DNA of 64,000 nt from Theocolax elegans (GCA_026168455.1 CM047425.1:9522001-9586000), one strand, 5' to 3'. Counted from the stretch's first letter, positions 25,596-37,209 are shown. Numbers and translations are program-made. The notes: generated by a model from the letters alone, not told the origin.

Positions 25596-26164
25596 AGGTA
25601 AAATACCCGATACTTGGACAGATTCTACGAACTTTTCCTTTTAGACGTTATATTTTAATATTATCAACGAATAATGTCAAAATTTTAGTATGGAACTATT
25701 AGTATGCTGTTAACTAATTTTTACAAAAACAAATAGATTCACGATTAAAATAGTATAGATAGTAATGTTAAAAAAGTTACATACAAAATCGTAGTAGTCG
25801 GACACAATTTTTTGTGCGAAGTAGTACTTGGACGCCGATTGACCCGATACTTGGACATTTAAATTACACGCGTCATCAGTTCAACTCGTGTCCAACTACT
25901 ACCTTATGGGGATTAGAAAAGCACCTAAACTTGGACAATCTTAAAGACAAAACACAACCTCGAAAATTTTTATTGCGCATTACAATAAATTAAAGTCTCG
26001 AAGTAACATAATTTTGATTTAATTAGATGGTTTTAATTATAATTAATGCAAACAAATAGATATTCTCGTTACATTTGTAGTCGTCTGTAGTTATTAGTAG
26101 TTACTAATCGTTGCCCAAGTTTCGGTCCAATTTTTATTTTGTCCAAGTATTGGGTACTTTACCT
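25596..26164. mobile_element. 569-bp MITE with TA target site
   Basis: Terminal inverted repeats of 25 bp, AGGTAAAATACCCGATACTT and GGACA (left) against AGGTAAAGTACCCAATACTT and GGACA (right, complement), with two mismatches. TA dinucleotides flank both ends (25594-25595, 26165-26166). A TA target and TIRs point to the Tc1/mariner/pogo (IS630) group. An internal copy of the terminal motif (CCCGATACTTGGACA at about 25844) is also present. No transposase ORF, so non-autonomous. Confidence 0.8.
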
Positions 26165-26249
26165 TACTTCTTTTACACTTTACGAAACCTAACCTAAGAA
26201 AACAAATTCACTCGAACGATACTTACAACATTATTTTATTTAAACTTTC

Positions 26250-26612
26250 TATATATGCAATATATCAATCCGCATCAGTTCAATCCGACAACAAAAACGC
26301 AAAAAAAAAAAGAAGGGAGGAAAAATTTAAATCGACGAAAATGTAGATATAAACATATATATATATATGTATATACTATGCGTAATAATCGAAAGATGTC
26401 AAATATTGACGTAAAATCGATATATCGCATTATATACATATAGGGAGGGTTCCGCGTAAAGTTAAGAGTGAAAAATGATTTAGGGCAAATTGCGCAGTAT
26501 ACGCACCGATTTATCAATCTCGAGATTTCGGTCTGTATATATACCCTTAGATATACGCATGCTGTTTCCGAAATGTACCTAGACGTGTGTGTGTATGTAT
26601 GTAGTAAAAGAT

Positions 26613-26659
<47 letters not shown>

Positions 26660-26830
26660 TAGATAAATAGAGAGAAACGAAGATGAGAGGCAATAGATCG
26701 AGCCATCGGCCATCCAGAAAATAAAGTGTCGCCGAACGGACTGAGCGTATCGAACCAATTTATGACGTGTAATTAAAAAGTCGAGTGGATATATATATAT
26801 ATAGAAGGAAGTAGTTTTGATAAGGTGAGG
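26250..26830. repeat. Region with long (GA)n and (TA)n microsatellites
   Basis: A pure (GA)n tract of about 40 bases runs from 26615 to 26654, with (GT)n just before it and (TA)n at 26356-26370 and 26788-26802. ORFs crossing it (up to 124 codons) are translations of the microsatellite and are rejected as genes. Confidence 0.75.
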
Positions 26831-27875
26831 CCTGTACCGTTTACTCTTGCCGGAGATATACTGTTTTTCTATATTTGCAAAAGTAAATGTTATGGGATGA
26901 TGATAATTTTTTATTTTAGTGCAATATCGCGTATGTAACTGGGAATATGACATGGGTTAAGAAATTGTCAAAAAATTTATCAGTATTAGTAACAAATGAA
27001 AACTTAAAAATCTTAAAAAAATTTTTATAAATAAATTAACATGTTTAGTACGATAAAAAACTAGAATTTTTTAAGAATGTTAATGTAAAATAGCCAATAC
27101 AGCTAGCACAATGTTTGAGAAAAATAAATATACAATTTTAATTGTATAATACCATAGTAGAAATCTAACCATAAATGTAACGTTTTCTAATCCAAAAAAT
27201 GGTCAAGTGTCATAAAATCTGCTAAGAAATGCCCAATTAATGGCAAAAATAGAGTTTTGTTTATAAATATCTAATTTTGCAATTAATTATCGTCCAATTA
27301 TAAAAAAATAATCAATAGATTATATATATAATTATTACATTCAAAAATTAAAGTACATAACCCAAAATGTACTATTAAAAATTTGTGTGCAGAACAAATA
27401 GAATTATCGAACAATGTTACTTAATAATATTCACTTTTATTATTAAATCAATGCCAATAAATGGCTAAAAACTTGGATAATATTAAAAAAAAATTAAATA
27501 AATAATTTATATTGTATAAAAAACAGACAGAAATTTCTTTCGTAGAAAAATTAAAAAATTCACAAATATATTCAAAAACGTTTATATAACCTATATTTAA
27601 AATTATATCTTTGCTGAGCAATCTTTCTGTAAAACGTAAAGTTACGTACAATTGAACATTGTCCAAATTAAATTCTTGTAAAATCTCCAACAAATTAGTC
27701 AGCATTAAAAAAAGAAACGACTAATCTTCCACTTCTCTACTACAACTTGCAAAACGAAAATTTTCCATAACCCTGAAACTAATTTTACCAACTTCCTGCA
27801 TACACCTCAATTAACAAATAATTTGCATTCCAAAACATCTGATTCTCTAAACTAAAAAACTAACATACATTTTCC
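26831..27875. other. Gene-free region
   Basis: Strongly AT-rich. An 85-codon minus-strand ORF at 27448-27705 is rich in L, F, N and I, as expected from base composition. No family features, so it is not called. Confidence 0.45.
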
Positions 27876-27879
27876 TTAT

Positions 27880-28620
27880 GGGATATGTTTGGTAGTTGTA
27901 AAGGTACATATATAAGCTTACTAAGAAAAAAAAAGAAAATCTCGGACAAGAAAAGAAAATCCTTGTCTCGAAATTTCTGCAGTGGATTCGATTCGAGAAT
28001 TTATGGTTTCATACCTCGCGCGCGCGAGGGGTTTTCCACCCCGCGAGAAAGAAAATTCTCAATTGACAAATCCGGCAAACTCATATGCAATAAATCGTCC
28101 TCGTGTCCGGTCACCGGCTTGCTTCTTCTTCTTCTTCTTTCTTCTCTCCTGTACCTATCTTTTTTTTCTTTCTTGTATTTATAGCCTCGGTCACGGGGCG
28201 AACTATCGACGTAAAGAACATGATCTTTGGATACCGTGAAACAAAAAAGAAATATAGTACATATTTTTTATTTCATATTTTGCGCGAAAGTCCAAATATC
28301 ATCGAAGATGAGGAAGAGAAAAAGAGAAATTGTATAAGGATTAAAGAAAGCGGGAAATAAGTAAAAAAGGAGGTATAAGGAAAGAAAAAAAGGAAACTTA
28401 GGAACTTTTTCCATATACATATATCGATATGAATATAAATAACTCGTGGGGTTTTCCCCTTCGTCACGTGGGAAAACTCACACTTCACCCTCTCTCACTC
28501 ACTCCTGGTATATTCGCACTCCATAACTCTCTTCCTTTAATAAATGGTTTCTTCTTCTTTTTCTTCCCTCTCTCTCTCTCTCTCTTTATCCTCTTTCACT
28601 TTTTGGTTACGCTATATGTA
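27880..28620. other. GC/pyrimidine-rich island
   Basis: It includes TCGCGCGCGCGAGGGG (about 28016), TTCTTCTTCTTC and (CT)n runs (28124-28180; 28568-28587). Several overlapping 70-100 codon ORFs on both strands are composition artefacts. It could be an untranslated exon or regulatory sequence. No direct evidence. Confidence 0.3.
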
Positions 28621-28779
28621 GAACAGTCGCCAAGTAAAAGTATAATAGCCAAAAATATATGGAATATTTGATATGGGTTCAACTCCAATGAGTTTTGAAA
28701 TGAAATCTCATTTGTATCACAAGGTGAGGGAACCTTTTAAATGTTGCAATGTATCCTTTATTCTCAACAGGTTTTACTG

Positions 28780-30090
28780 TTTCATAAATGGATGACAACG
28801 ACGTTTGTGGCTACTATGTGATCAGCATTTTCTGACAGAGTACGAAGAATTTTAAATTAGCAACATTTTCTGAAATACGAGAGATAATTAACAATTTTAG
28901 ATTACCGTGATCATCTGATACACTGAACAATTTTAAAGTAACAGCATATTTTGATATGTCTGAGATGGTAATCAATTTCTGATTCAAAGCATATTTTAAC
29001 AATGGTAAATTTTTAATTACCAACATCTTTAGGTATAATCAGAAAACTTTTTGTTAAGAGTATTTTTGGTATGGTAAATAATCTTCAAATTTACATTATC
29101 TTCAGACATGCCACATCTATATAGTAAAGAATATTCGATTAATTTTCTGATTTATCAAATGTGTCAAACAAATTTTAATTAGTAGCATCTTCTGGTATGA
29201 TATACAATTTTGAATTAAAACCATCCACTGACATAACGAGCAATGTTTTAATTAACTGCATTTTCTGACATGTCAAAGATTATAAATAATTTTTAATTAT
29301 GAGTACTTTCTAATATCATCAGCAATTTTATATTTACAGCTTTGTTTAACACAGTAAATAATAGTGAATTAAAAGCATCTCTAACGATCTTTGATCTACA
29401 AAAAATTATTGTAATTAATAGTATTTTCGGACGTATCTACCATAGTAATATATTTTTAATTTCAGTATTTCTTAAGATGGAAAATGATTTTTATTAGCGG
29501 CATTTTTTAACATGGCAAAGAAAACTTTTAATTACCAACATCTATTAAAGTAGTAAAAATTTTCAAATATAAGAGTTCAATCGATATTTCCAAAGCATAG
29601 CAATTTTCTATTACATTCTAAGAAAGATTCGAATACATTAAAAATACCAGAAAAAATCTTAAAAATTATTTCAAACTTGCAATAAAAAACCGAAAATTTT
29701 GGTGAAAATTGTTTAACATCATTTTTGTACACGATTTAAAAACAATTCAAATTAACTGCATCCTTTAAAATGATAAGCAATTAACAACATTTTTGGACAT
29801 GTAACATTGTAATAATTTAATAAATTGTCGATTGTTGAGGGTCAATGAAAATAAATCCAATTTATTAATTAAAGTGCATAAAAATTATTGTTATAATTTA
29901 ATACTTACAAGCATTTTGGGACATGTTTCACATTGTGATTAAATAATAATTAACAACATTTTCTGACATTTTTGATATATGATTATTAATTTTGAATTAT
30001 CAACATCTTGTAACATAATAAGTAATTTTTAATTAACTGCCTCTTTTGACATAGTACACAATTTTGAAACAACAGCATTTTCTTATATGT
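28780..30090. repeat. Decayed direct repeats, TTAACAACATTTTCTGACAT motif
   Basis: Variants of AATTAACAGCATTTTCTGAC and ATGGTAAATAATTTTTAATT alternate about twenty times at roughly 55-75 base spacing across 1.3 kb. This is the longest and most regular of the decayed arrays. ORFs within it are translations of the repeat. Confidence 0.7.
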
Positions 30091-30711
30091 CTAAAAAAAT
30101 GCTGTAAAATAAAATTGCTTACATTGAATTTTAAACATAATTTAAACAAAAAATTATACGTAATTAAGGATTACATATCATTTAAAAAAATATTCATAAT
30201 TTTTTACTTTTTACCATCATGCCGTAAAACTATTACATTATCAAGGTAAAATGTTATCTGAATTATTTGTTCGTGGCAGCTATGTGAACACGTGGGAAAA
30301 CTCTTATTGGTGCAGGTAAAAGGCCGAAACGGACTAACGAGTTTGAATAAGCTTGTGTAAAATCGGCGAGTTCTCCATTCAAATTTTCATATACATTCAA
30401 TACACGATTTTATACTTTAATACCAATTAGTAACGATCCATCGAAAACATATATACACAGAGATCGAGTGAGAGGGAGAGAGAGAGAGAGAGAGAAAGAG
30501 TAGAGCCAATACGCAATTCACTTCTAAAGCTTTCGAGTATATTGAAAACTTTTTCCTATGGAAATTACTTTGAAAGCATTAGATTTGATTTAGGATCTCT
30601 CTTTCTCTCTATTTCGATGTCGTTACCGCGCGGAACTGAAATTGATATGCACGCACACACACACAGTGAGGTAAAAAAAAGAGAGAGAGACCTCGCATTT
30701 GAGTATACTAA
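30091..30711. other. Gene-free region with (GA)n
   Basis: It contains (GA)n at about 30473-30495, a pyrimidine run at 30598-30612 and (CA)n at about 30652-30664. A 74-codon plus-strand ORF (30542-30766) runs into the adjacent MITE and has no family features. No gene was called. Confidence 0.5.
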
Positions 30712-31388
30712 CAAGGAGAGGTCACACCCTCTGGAAAACGGATCCTTACCAAACTCTAGGATATAATTTCTACTATAAAATCATGTAGAAAGCCGGAGTT
30801 TTAGTGCCCAATGCCCATTTTTACGATAAATATAAGCAAATAATGAAAAATCTCGCCGAAAAAACCATTGAGTTTGAATGCTTATAACTCAGAAACAATT
30901 AAAGATGTACGTATAAACTAAATTTTGAAAGAAAGCTGAGATCAAGTAGATACGTTTAAAAAAAAAGGAAGCTCAAATATTTTAATATGGTCAAAAGTTA
31001 TGGGAGAAATAAGAATTAGCCAAAATTTTATCGAAAATTGAAAGCTACAATTTAATGATTTTTTTAGCCCAAAATTTCGTCTAATTCTTATTTGTCCCAT
31101 AACTTTTGACCATATTAAAATATTTGAGCTTCCTTTTTTTTAAAACGTATCTACTCAATCTCAGCTTTCTTTCAAAATTTAGTTTATACGTACATCTTTA
31201 ATTGTTTCTGAGTTATAAGCATTCAAACTCAACGGTTTCTTCGGCGAGATTTTTCATTATTTGCTTATATCTATCGTAAAAATGGCCATTGGACGCTAAA
31301 ACTCCGGCTTTCTGCATGATTTTATAGTAGAAATTATATCCTAAAGTTTGATAAGGATCCGTTTTCCAGAGGGTGTGACCTCTCCTTG
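30712..31388. mobile_element. 677-bp foldback MITE with TAA duplication
   Basis: The ends are CAAGGAGAGGTCACACCC and its exact complement. The arms are about 320 bases each and nearly identical (shared GGAAAACGGATCC, AAGCCGGAGTTTTAG, GAAGCTCAAATATTTTAA), around a loop of about 36 bases (31031-31066). TAA flanks both ends (30709-30711, 31389-31391), suggesting a 3-bp target-site duplication as in PIF/Harbinger elements. The end resembles those at 14228 and 21841 (CAAGGGGAG ... GGAAACGGATC). No transposase. Confidence 0.85.
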
Positions 31389-31391
31389 TAA

Positions 31392-32025
31392 GTACAAACG
31401 TCAATATAACCACAAATGTTAAATATTACGAATCGATTTTACTTTACTGGAATGAATACTTACTTCTTTTTTACTTCTCGTTCGTTTATTTAAGCACTCG
31501 ACGTTAGTTTGTTCAAATTTTTAATAAATCTGTGTGATCGATCGATCCTCTTTTTTTCTTTCAGTATTTCGAGCTCAAAGTGATTTTGGTAAAATAGTTT
31601 TTCTTAGTTCATCTATCTACCTTAACCCCATAGGGAGGTACATCAAGGCATTGCTCGTGAGCGTCAACGTTCTAGTCGTCTTACCAGGAAATTGCGTTTC
31701 ATTGTACCGGGACGTTATTTGCGTTACTTACTGAGCAGCCAAACGATACTGCAATAGACAGAAAGAGAGAACTCGGTTACTTTTAACTGCATCCTAGGTA
31801 ATCGAAGAACCAGAAGGAACATACCGTACTTCAACGAGATTTGAATCTCAATCATGGTGTTTAATGATAACCAATGATTTTCCTTCATGAGTTCAATAGA
31901 AGTTTGATTGTTAAAAGTGACAGATACATGGAAGGTTTTGTTAATGATAATTAATCATGCGCAGCATGTATATTCGAGTGTCTCGGAAAAAATATTTTGT
32001 TACAGTGTATTGAAATATTCTGTAG
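31392..32025. other. Gene-free region
   Basis: A GC-richer patch at 31610-31860 has short ORFs without features. The palindrome ATCGATCGAT lies at about 31538-31547. Nothing else was recognised. Confidence 0.4.
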
Positions 32026-32029
32026 GGAA

Positions 32030-32400
32030 ATTTTGAAAATTTGTCGGTTAGAAAATGTTTAGAAATGATCCGTTGAGAATTTGTAATAAGTAATCCGTTA
32101 GAAAATTTTCAATTTTTAAAAATTTTTCAGCAAGAATAAGTATAAAAATGTTAATAATTGATCCGCTTGAATGATTGAGAAATCATCCAATAGGATAGTT
32201 TAAGAAATTATTTGTTTAATGAATTGTTAAAATATTTAGGAAGGATAAGTGCTGAGAATTGATTCGTTTAAAAATAATCAGGATTAATCCGTTTAAAAAT
32301 ATTGAGAAATAATCCGTTAGAAAATTTTGAGATATCAATGTGAAAATATTAAAAAATTGTCAACATAACAATTTTGACAAAGTATCCTTATGAAAATTTT
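32030..32400. repeat. Decayed direct repeats, GAAATGATCCGTTAGAAAAT motif
   Basis: Units such as AGAAATGATCCGTTGAG, AGTAATCCGTTAGAAAAT, TTGATCCGCTTGAA and AATAATCCGTTAGAAAAT recur at 30-60 bases. Diverged and non-coding. Confidence 0.5.
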
Positions 32401-32513
32401 ATGAAAAGATTCGGTCGTATTTTTTGCGTATTATTCATTAGTATTAAATATATAAAAGGCAATGACGGAATAATATACAACTGTAATTTATGATAAAGAA
32501 ATTTTTTTTTATT

Positions 32514-32519
32514 TTTATT
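32514..32519 (-). terminator. Probable poly(A) signal of hexamerin gene A
   Basis: AATAAA on the minus strand, about 175 bases after the stop codon. The region between contains GCAACATGCACATTCAATC, whose near-copy lies in the same place downstream of gene B, which suggests both are 3' untranslated sequence. Confidence 0.55.
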
Positions 32520-32693
32520 ATTTTGATTACGTTTTATCAGCGTAGAACCGCTGAGTTAAAACAACAAAGACACAGCAACATGCACATTCAATCACAAATT
32601 AAAACTTGCATCTCACTTCATAATAAGTAAGTAATATACACATACATAAATATAATTAACTTATAATAAGAATTTACTAAACATGAGTTGAGT

Positions 32694-35600
32694 TTAGTAT
32701 TCGGGGATGTATTCGTCGTCGTGGTAGACAACGACATCTTGGACGTAGATGTTGCGAGCGTAAAAGACGCTTTCGGCGAGTTGCCTGTCGAGTGGGTAAC
32801 CGAGAGGTTTGCCATCGAGGGAAAGGGCACCACCGATAATGTTACCGATGTATTGGTTTTGGTAGTAGTTGCTGAGGTATTGTTCTTGTCCTTTGCCACT
32901 GACGCTACCGGTGTAGATACCTTGTCCAACTTGTCCTTGACCATAAAGACCTTGTCCAGTTTGACCGAGTCCGTAGACACCTTGTTCAACTTGTCCTTGG
33001 CCGTACAATCCCTTTCCAACTTGTCCTTGGCCGTACAATCCTTTTCCAACTTGGCTTTGTCCATAGACACCTTGTCCAACTTGTCCTTGGCCAATTTGTC
33101 CTTGACCAATTTGTCCTTGTCCGTAAAGACCTTGTCCGTAAACACCTTGACCAGATTGTTGGGTTTGCACGCCAACTTGTTGTTGGTACATGCCAGAGAC
33201 TTTTCCTCCAGTGATCCCTTGTTTACCGGATTGACCGTACAGTTGACCGTATTGGTTACCGTACATTCCTCCTTGCTGGGTACCTTGTTGGACTCCCGAT
33301 AGGATACCTTGTTGACCTACTCCACCTTGAACGTTGTTGTAATACTGTTGTTGCCAGTGTGGGTAGTAGTAGCTGCCTGGGTATTTCTTGTAAAGGTATC
33401 CCCAGTGCCAGTTTCCTATAAACATATAATATCATTCACATCAATGAATTATCACTATATTATGTACATAACAAACATTGAATTAATATAAACTCGTTTT
33501 TTACCTTCAGTAACAACTTGACTACTGTATTCAGGAATAACTTCGATTGTTTGGTATCCACCAGTAACTGGGTCAATTGGGTTTTGGATAGATTGTTGGT
33601 ATTCTTGTTGTCCAACAATTTGGTAGTGTTGAGATTGGTAGGTCATCCATTCTTCTTCAAGAATTGGACCATAAGTTGATGGTTGATGTTGAATTCCAGA
33701 TGTAATGACAACTAAGAGTTGGAGAGGATATCCACTTTGGGATCCCTTGGGGAGGGACAACCTAGCGGGGAATCCATACAATTGTTCGGGCTAAAATGAA
33801 ATTTGAATGAATCACATAAAATTTAATAATGAAAATCATGTAAATATTAATACAATCAGTACTAACGTAGTTGATGTACAATGGGTTCTGAGAGCGAAGA
33901 GCACCTTGTACACGTTCTGTGAGTTGTTGGATTGAAGGCCAGTCAAGGCTTTGTCCGGTAGCCTGTTGGGAGTTTCTTACGATAACGTTTTGTCCCTCAG
34001 TGACTGGAAAAAGTAATGATTATCAATACGGTTATTAACGATGAATTGAGAGAAAAAGGGAAAGGATTAAAAATATAATTTACTGTCTTGGACGAATTGG
34101 TCGATTTCATAGAAATAGTGACGGTGGACGTTGATGTCAATTGGTTGTCCATCGTAGTTGTATTTGGGACCTACGTAGACGCGAACAACGGCGCCAGGAA
34201 CGACCTTTTCAGCTTGAACGTAGATAGTGTATTGGTATTGTTTGTGGTCGAGCCTCTTGAGTTGAGCCTGGACTGTTGGGAAGGGTTGCTGTTGTTGTTG
34301 CTGTCCAACGGGTTGTGGAATAGCATTGTTAAGATTGACTTGGTAGTTGCTGAAGTAGGTGACCAGATCGCTGACTTCGACTTTTTGGATGCTAACTCCA
34401 GGAACGACGACGTCATTGTATTGGTAAGCGGGAAGAGCTTCTTGGTAGTAGTGGAAGAGTTCGATGATTTTGTTGAACAATTGGTAGAAGATTGGGTCAC
34501 GAACAGCGGTTTGTCCGAGTTCTAGAGCGGACGGTGTGTATTCCCAGATGTTGTTGAAAGCTGGTGCGTTACCGAGCAATTGTTTAGCAACGTACTGGAA
34601 GCTACCATAGTATCTGGGGTTGACGCTGTGGCCGGTTCCTTCGATAATTTCTCCAAGGATGTCCAAACCTTGAGGTTGGTACAAGGAAAGGAAGGCACCA
34701 GATGGAGTGATGACTTGTCCAAGAGCGATGGCGTCCAAAATTCTTTGCTCCAATGTGCGAACCAACTTAATGAGTTCGTAGTTGTGGTGTCCAGGTGTTA
34801 CAATAACGTGTTCGTTGCGAGCTGGGAGGTTGACTCCGTTGCTGTAACGAAGGTTTGGTGTGTAGGGAGTTTCGATGTTCTGGTAGTAGTTGTCAAGTTC
34901 TTGGATTGGCGAAAGTCCTTGTCCAAGACGCTCAAGGTTGTAACGGGCCAATAACTGTTGGTGGATGTAGTAGTAATGAGTTCCGTGACCGTTGATGGCT
35001 GAACCTTGTTGTCCAGATCCTTGTTTGTATCCTCCTTGTACAGTTTGACCCTAATGTGTAATAATTTCTCTTTTAATAATACGAATAAATCAAAATCTAT
35101 GAACAATTTTATTTATATACAGCAAATGAACTTACAGTTGGGAGCATATAGCTGGCCAATTGGACATAAGAGTAGTAAGCACTCAGACCAATATCCTCGG
35201 TGAAGTAGGCGATTTGGTTCTCTCCGTAGGGGAGTCCAGAAGTGTAGTTGACATTGATGGTGTAGATTCCTCCTTGACCTTGAACTCCAACCTGGTTGAC
35301 GAGGTCTTGAACTTTCTGGATGATTCTGGTATCGAAGAAGTAGTGTGGGTAGACTTCGTATGCTGGTGGTAGGATCACTCCATACATGTCAGGGCGTTGA
35401 ATGACAGCGTTCGAGAAAGCCTGAAAATTAAAAATAAATTACGAAAATGATTAAATTACTTTCTAAATTAATATTAAGTATTTATAATATTTTTTTACAC
35501 CTACAGTAACGAATTGCTCTTGGTTAACGTTGACACGGGCCCATGCAGCGGTGTTCAAGAAAGTCTGGTAGTCCTTGGCTCCCAAAAGGATTTGAGTCAA

Positions 35601-36074
35601 AAGACCAACTTCCTTGCGGAGTTGGCTGACCGAGTACGAGTATGGGGTACCTTGGGGTTGTACGTGTCCAGTCTTGACAAGACCGAGGTAGTACTGTACA
35701 ACCGATGGGTTCTCGTAGTTTTGGAGGTTAGGTTGGAATTCATAGTTGACACCGATTTCGTAAAGATGTTGGTTTGGCAATTGGCCGAGGATATTTTCGA
35801 GCAAACTGATCACATTTTGTTGTTTCTGTAGGAGGACTTGGTCAGCTGTAAAAAAATGTTCACAACGTATAAACTATTGAAATTAAATTTAAAATTAACC
35901 TTTTATTAAATATCATAATTTAATTAGTATGAAGTAAAAAAAATTGTAGAAAGATATTTTGAAAAAAGTGTTTGTAGTCACAAAAATAGTAGACTTACCG
36001 GCTAGAAGTCTTGGTTGAGTGGGTACTGCTGCCGCAAGGGCGAGCAAACCGAGGAACACGATGCTGAGACGCAT
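32694..36074 (-). CDS. Hexamerin A (HEX110-like storage protein), 937 aa, seven coding exons
   Basis: A secreted insect storage protein of the hemocyanin superfamily, made in fat body and hoarded in haemolymph as an amino-acid reserve. Exons in order: 35999-36074, 35505-35845, 35136-35420, 34084-35050, 33867-34003, 33505-33790, 32694-33415. All introns are GT-AG and the joined frame is 2,814 nt with no stop. Residues 1-17 form a signal peptide ([17 protein letters not shown]). The N domain spans roughly 30-150, the M domain 160-440 and the C domain 450-937. Family marks: [13 protein letters not shown] (264-276), PNLRYSNG (299-306), RDPIFYQL (418-425) and PLGYPLDR (901-908). The CuA histidine segment of hemocyanins reads [12 protein letters not shown], so copper binding is lost. 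A Gly/Gln/Tyr repeat insert lies at 726-872 and a Q6 run at 484-489. The start is set by the signal peptide and a TATA box 40 bases upstream. Domain limits are approximate. Confidence 0.96.
32916..33152 (-). repeat. In-frame 30-bp coding minisatellite in hexamerin A
   Basis: About eight diverged units encoding [14 protein letters not shown] decapeptides (residues about 786-864), with variants [10 protein letters not shown] and [10 protein letters not shown]. The array sits between the C-domain beta-barrel part and the conserved C-terminal tail. Gene B has only about three units in the same place, so copy number has changed since duplication while the frame was kept. Confidence 0.9.
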
Positions 36075-36113
36075 TGTGTTGCTGTGCATGTCATTTGGCG
36101 GTTACTCCGGGCT

Positions 36114-36120
36114 TTTTATA
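36114..36120 (-). promoter_or_regulatory. TATA box of hexamerin A
   Basis: TATAAAA on the minus strand, 40 bases upstream of the ATG, implying a 5' untranslated region of only about 10-20 bases. GCACAGCAACACAATGCG around the start is nearly the same in gene B, supporting this promoter and start. Confidence 0.75.
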
Positions 36121-36130
36121 CCGAATTCGT

Positions 36131-36144
36131 ATCACTATCGAAAA
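36131..36144 (-). promoter_or_regulatory. GATA-like motif shared by both hexamerin promoters
   Basis: TTTTCGATAGTGAT lies just upstream of the TATA box. Gene B has TTTTCGATAATGATAA at the matching position. The otherwise diverged promoters share little else, so this is a candidate fat-body GATA-factor site. Function is inferred. Confidence 0.45.
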
Positions 36145-37205
36145 CTTAAATTAGCAGTAGTCATATCATTTTTAGACGACTCTCGAATCGAAATCACGTG
36201 GAGGCTTTGTATCAGTTGGTGGCTGCTCACTTGTAGGTGCACTTTGACTTCATCCATATGTGCGTGAACTTCTTTCTCCGTTGCTTCGACCGAGACATCA
36301 AGATTTTGATAATAAGCGATCAGGCATATTTTTAGTTTACCGGTCTACGTATAGTGTGTTATTAATGTAATATTTTTCCTCTTTAATTAATGTAACGAAT
36401 CTTTTATTTTAAATAATTACAAGTAATTACTTATTCTAGCAATATTGAATGTGTAAAACTTCGAAATATTTAATGATTAAATATTTACTTTAATATTACT
36501 AAACTTCAATTTAATAAAGCTAGCGGGAATTAAACATTTTGAGGTTAAGTGAAACCCTTTTTGTGGCCATTGTTAACGGTTTTATCGGTCAACAAACGTT
36601 TTATAAATTACATAATTACGTAAACCAATTTTTTTAATTTTTAGAATTCATTGTGCATAAATCATGAAAATTAATACATAATTTAATTAATATATATGCA
36701 AAATGTATACATTTGTAAGTTAAAAAAATATTTGTGATCTAATTAATATTAAGTGCATTAAATACACATTAAATATACATATATATTGTTACGTGAGTCT
36801 TCCGCCCACGTAACAATACATATGCATGTTTTATGTATTACATATATATATATATGTATATATATACTTCATTTTGAAACTACCTATCTACAAATTTATC
36901 AACTTACATTATATAACATTAGACATAATTTTTTCTGCATATATTTTGTATAATCTAACCATCTGGGTCATAATTCGTAATTTAGATATGTAGTATACGC
37001 AAACTACATGTTAATATTGATCTTAATATTAAGTTTTTTCATCTAATTGTAAGTCTAAAAAATATATTGCATCAAAAGCTTTAGTCTAATGGTTTCAAGG
37101 TTCATGAAGTAATTCATGCTCATAGAATTGCAAAATTTTTAAATTTTAAAACTGGAAATTTCGTCAGTTATGAAAATCACTGGGACAGTGCAAGTAATTT
37201 GTGCA
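36145..37205. other. Intergenic region upstream of hexamerin A
   Basis: AT-rich beyond about 36350, with a GAGGTTAAGTGAAACCC motif at about 36540 and (TA)n near 36841-36867. The 36145-36350 stretch is GC-richer and may hold enhancer sequence for hexamerin A. No gene was recognised. Confidence 0.4.
36787..36815. repeat. Short palindromic LTR-end remnant
   Basis: TGTTACGTGAGTCTTCC then GCCCACGTAACA: 29 bases with inverted ends TGTTACGTG/CACGTAACA inside (TA)-rich sequence. The last 11 bases match the LTR terminus at 3519-3529 exactly. It may be an extreme internal deletion of an LTR of that family. Confidence 0.4.
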
Positions 37206-37209
37206 TAGT

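Noticed and set aside
26468..26953. ORFs crossing (GA)n and (TA)n tracts
   Set aside because: They are translations of microsatellites (RERERE or SLSLSL) and carry no other information.
28780..30090. CRISPR-like or satellite array
   Set aside because: Units are diverged, spacers are not distinct from repeats, and the host is an animal. It is a decayed direct-repeat tract.
32688..33302. Long plus-strand ORFs opposite hexamerin exons (also at 34088-34525, 45692-46273, 47156-47599, 47648-48157)
   Set aside because: They are antisense shadows produced by the codon bias of the real genes. They are rich in V, L and D, cross exon-intron borders and show no family features.
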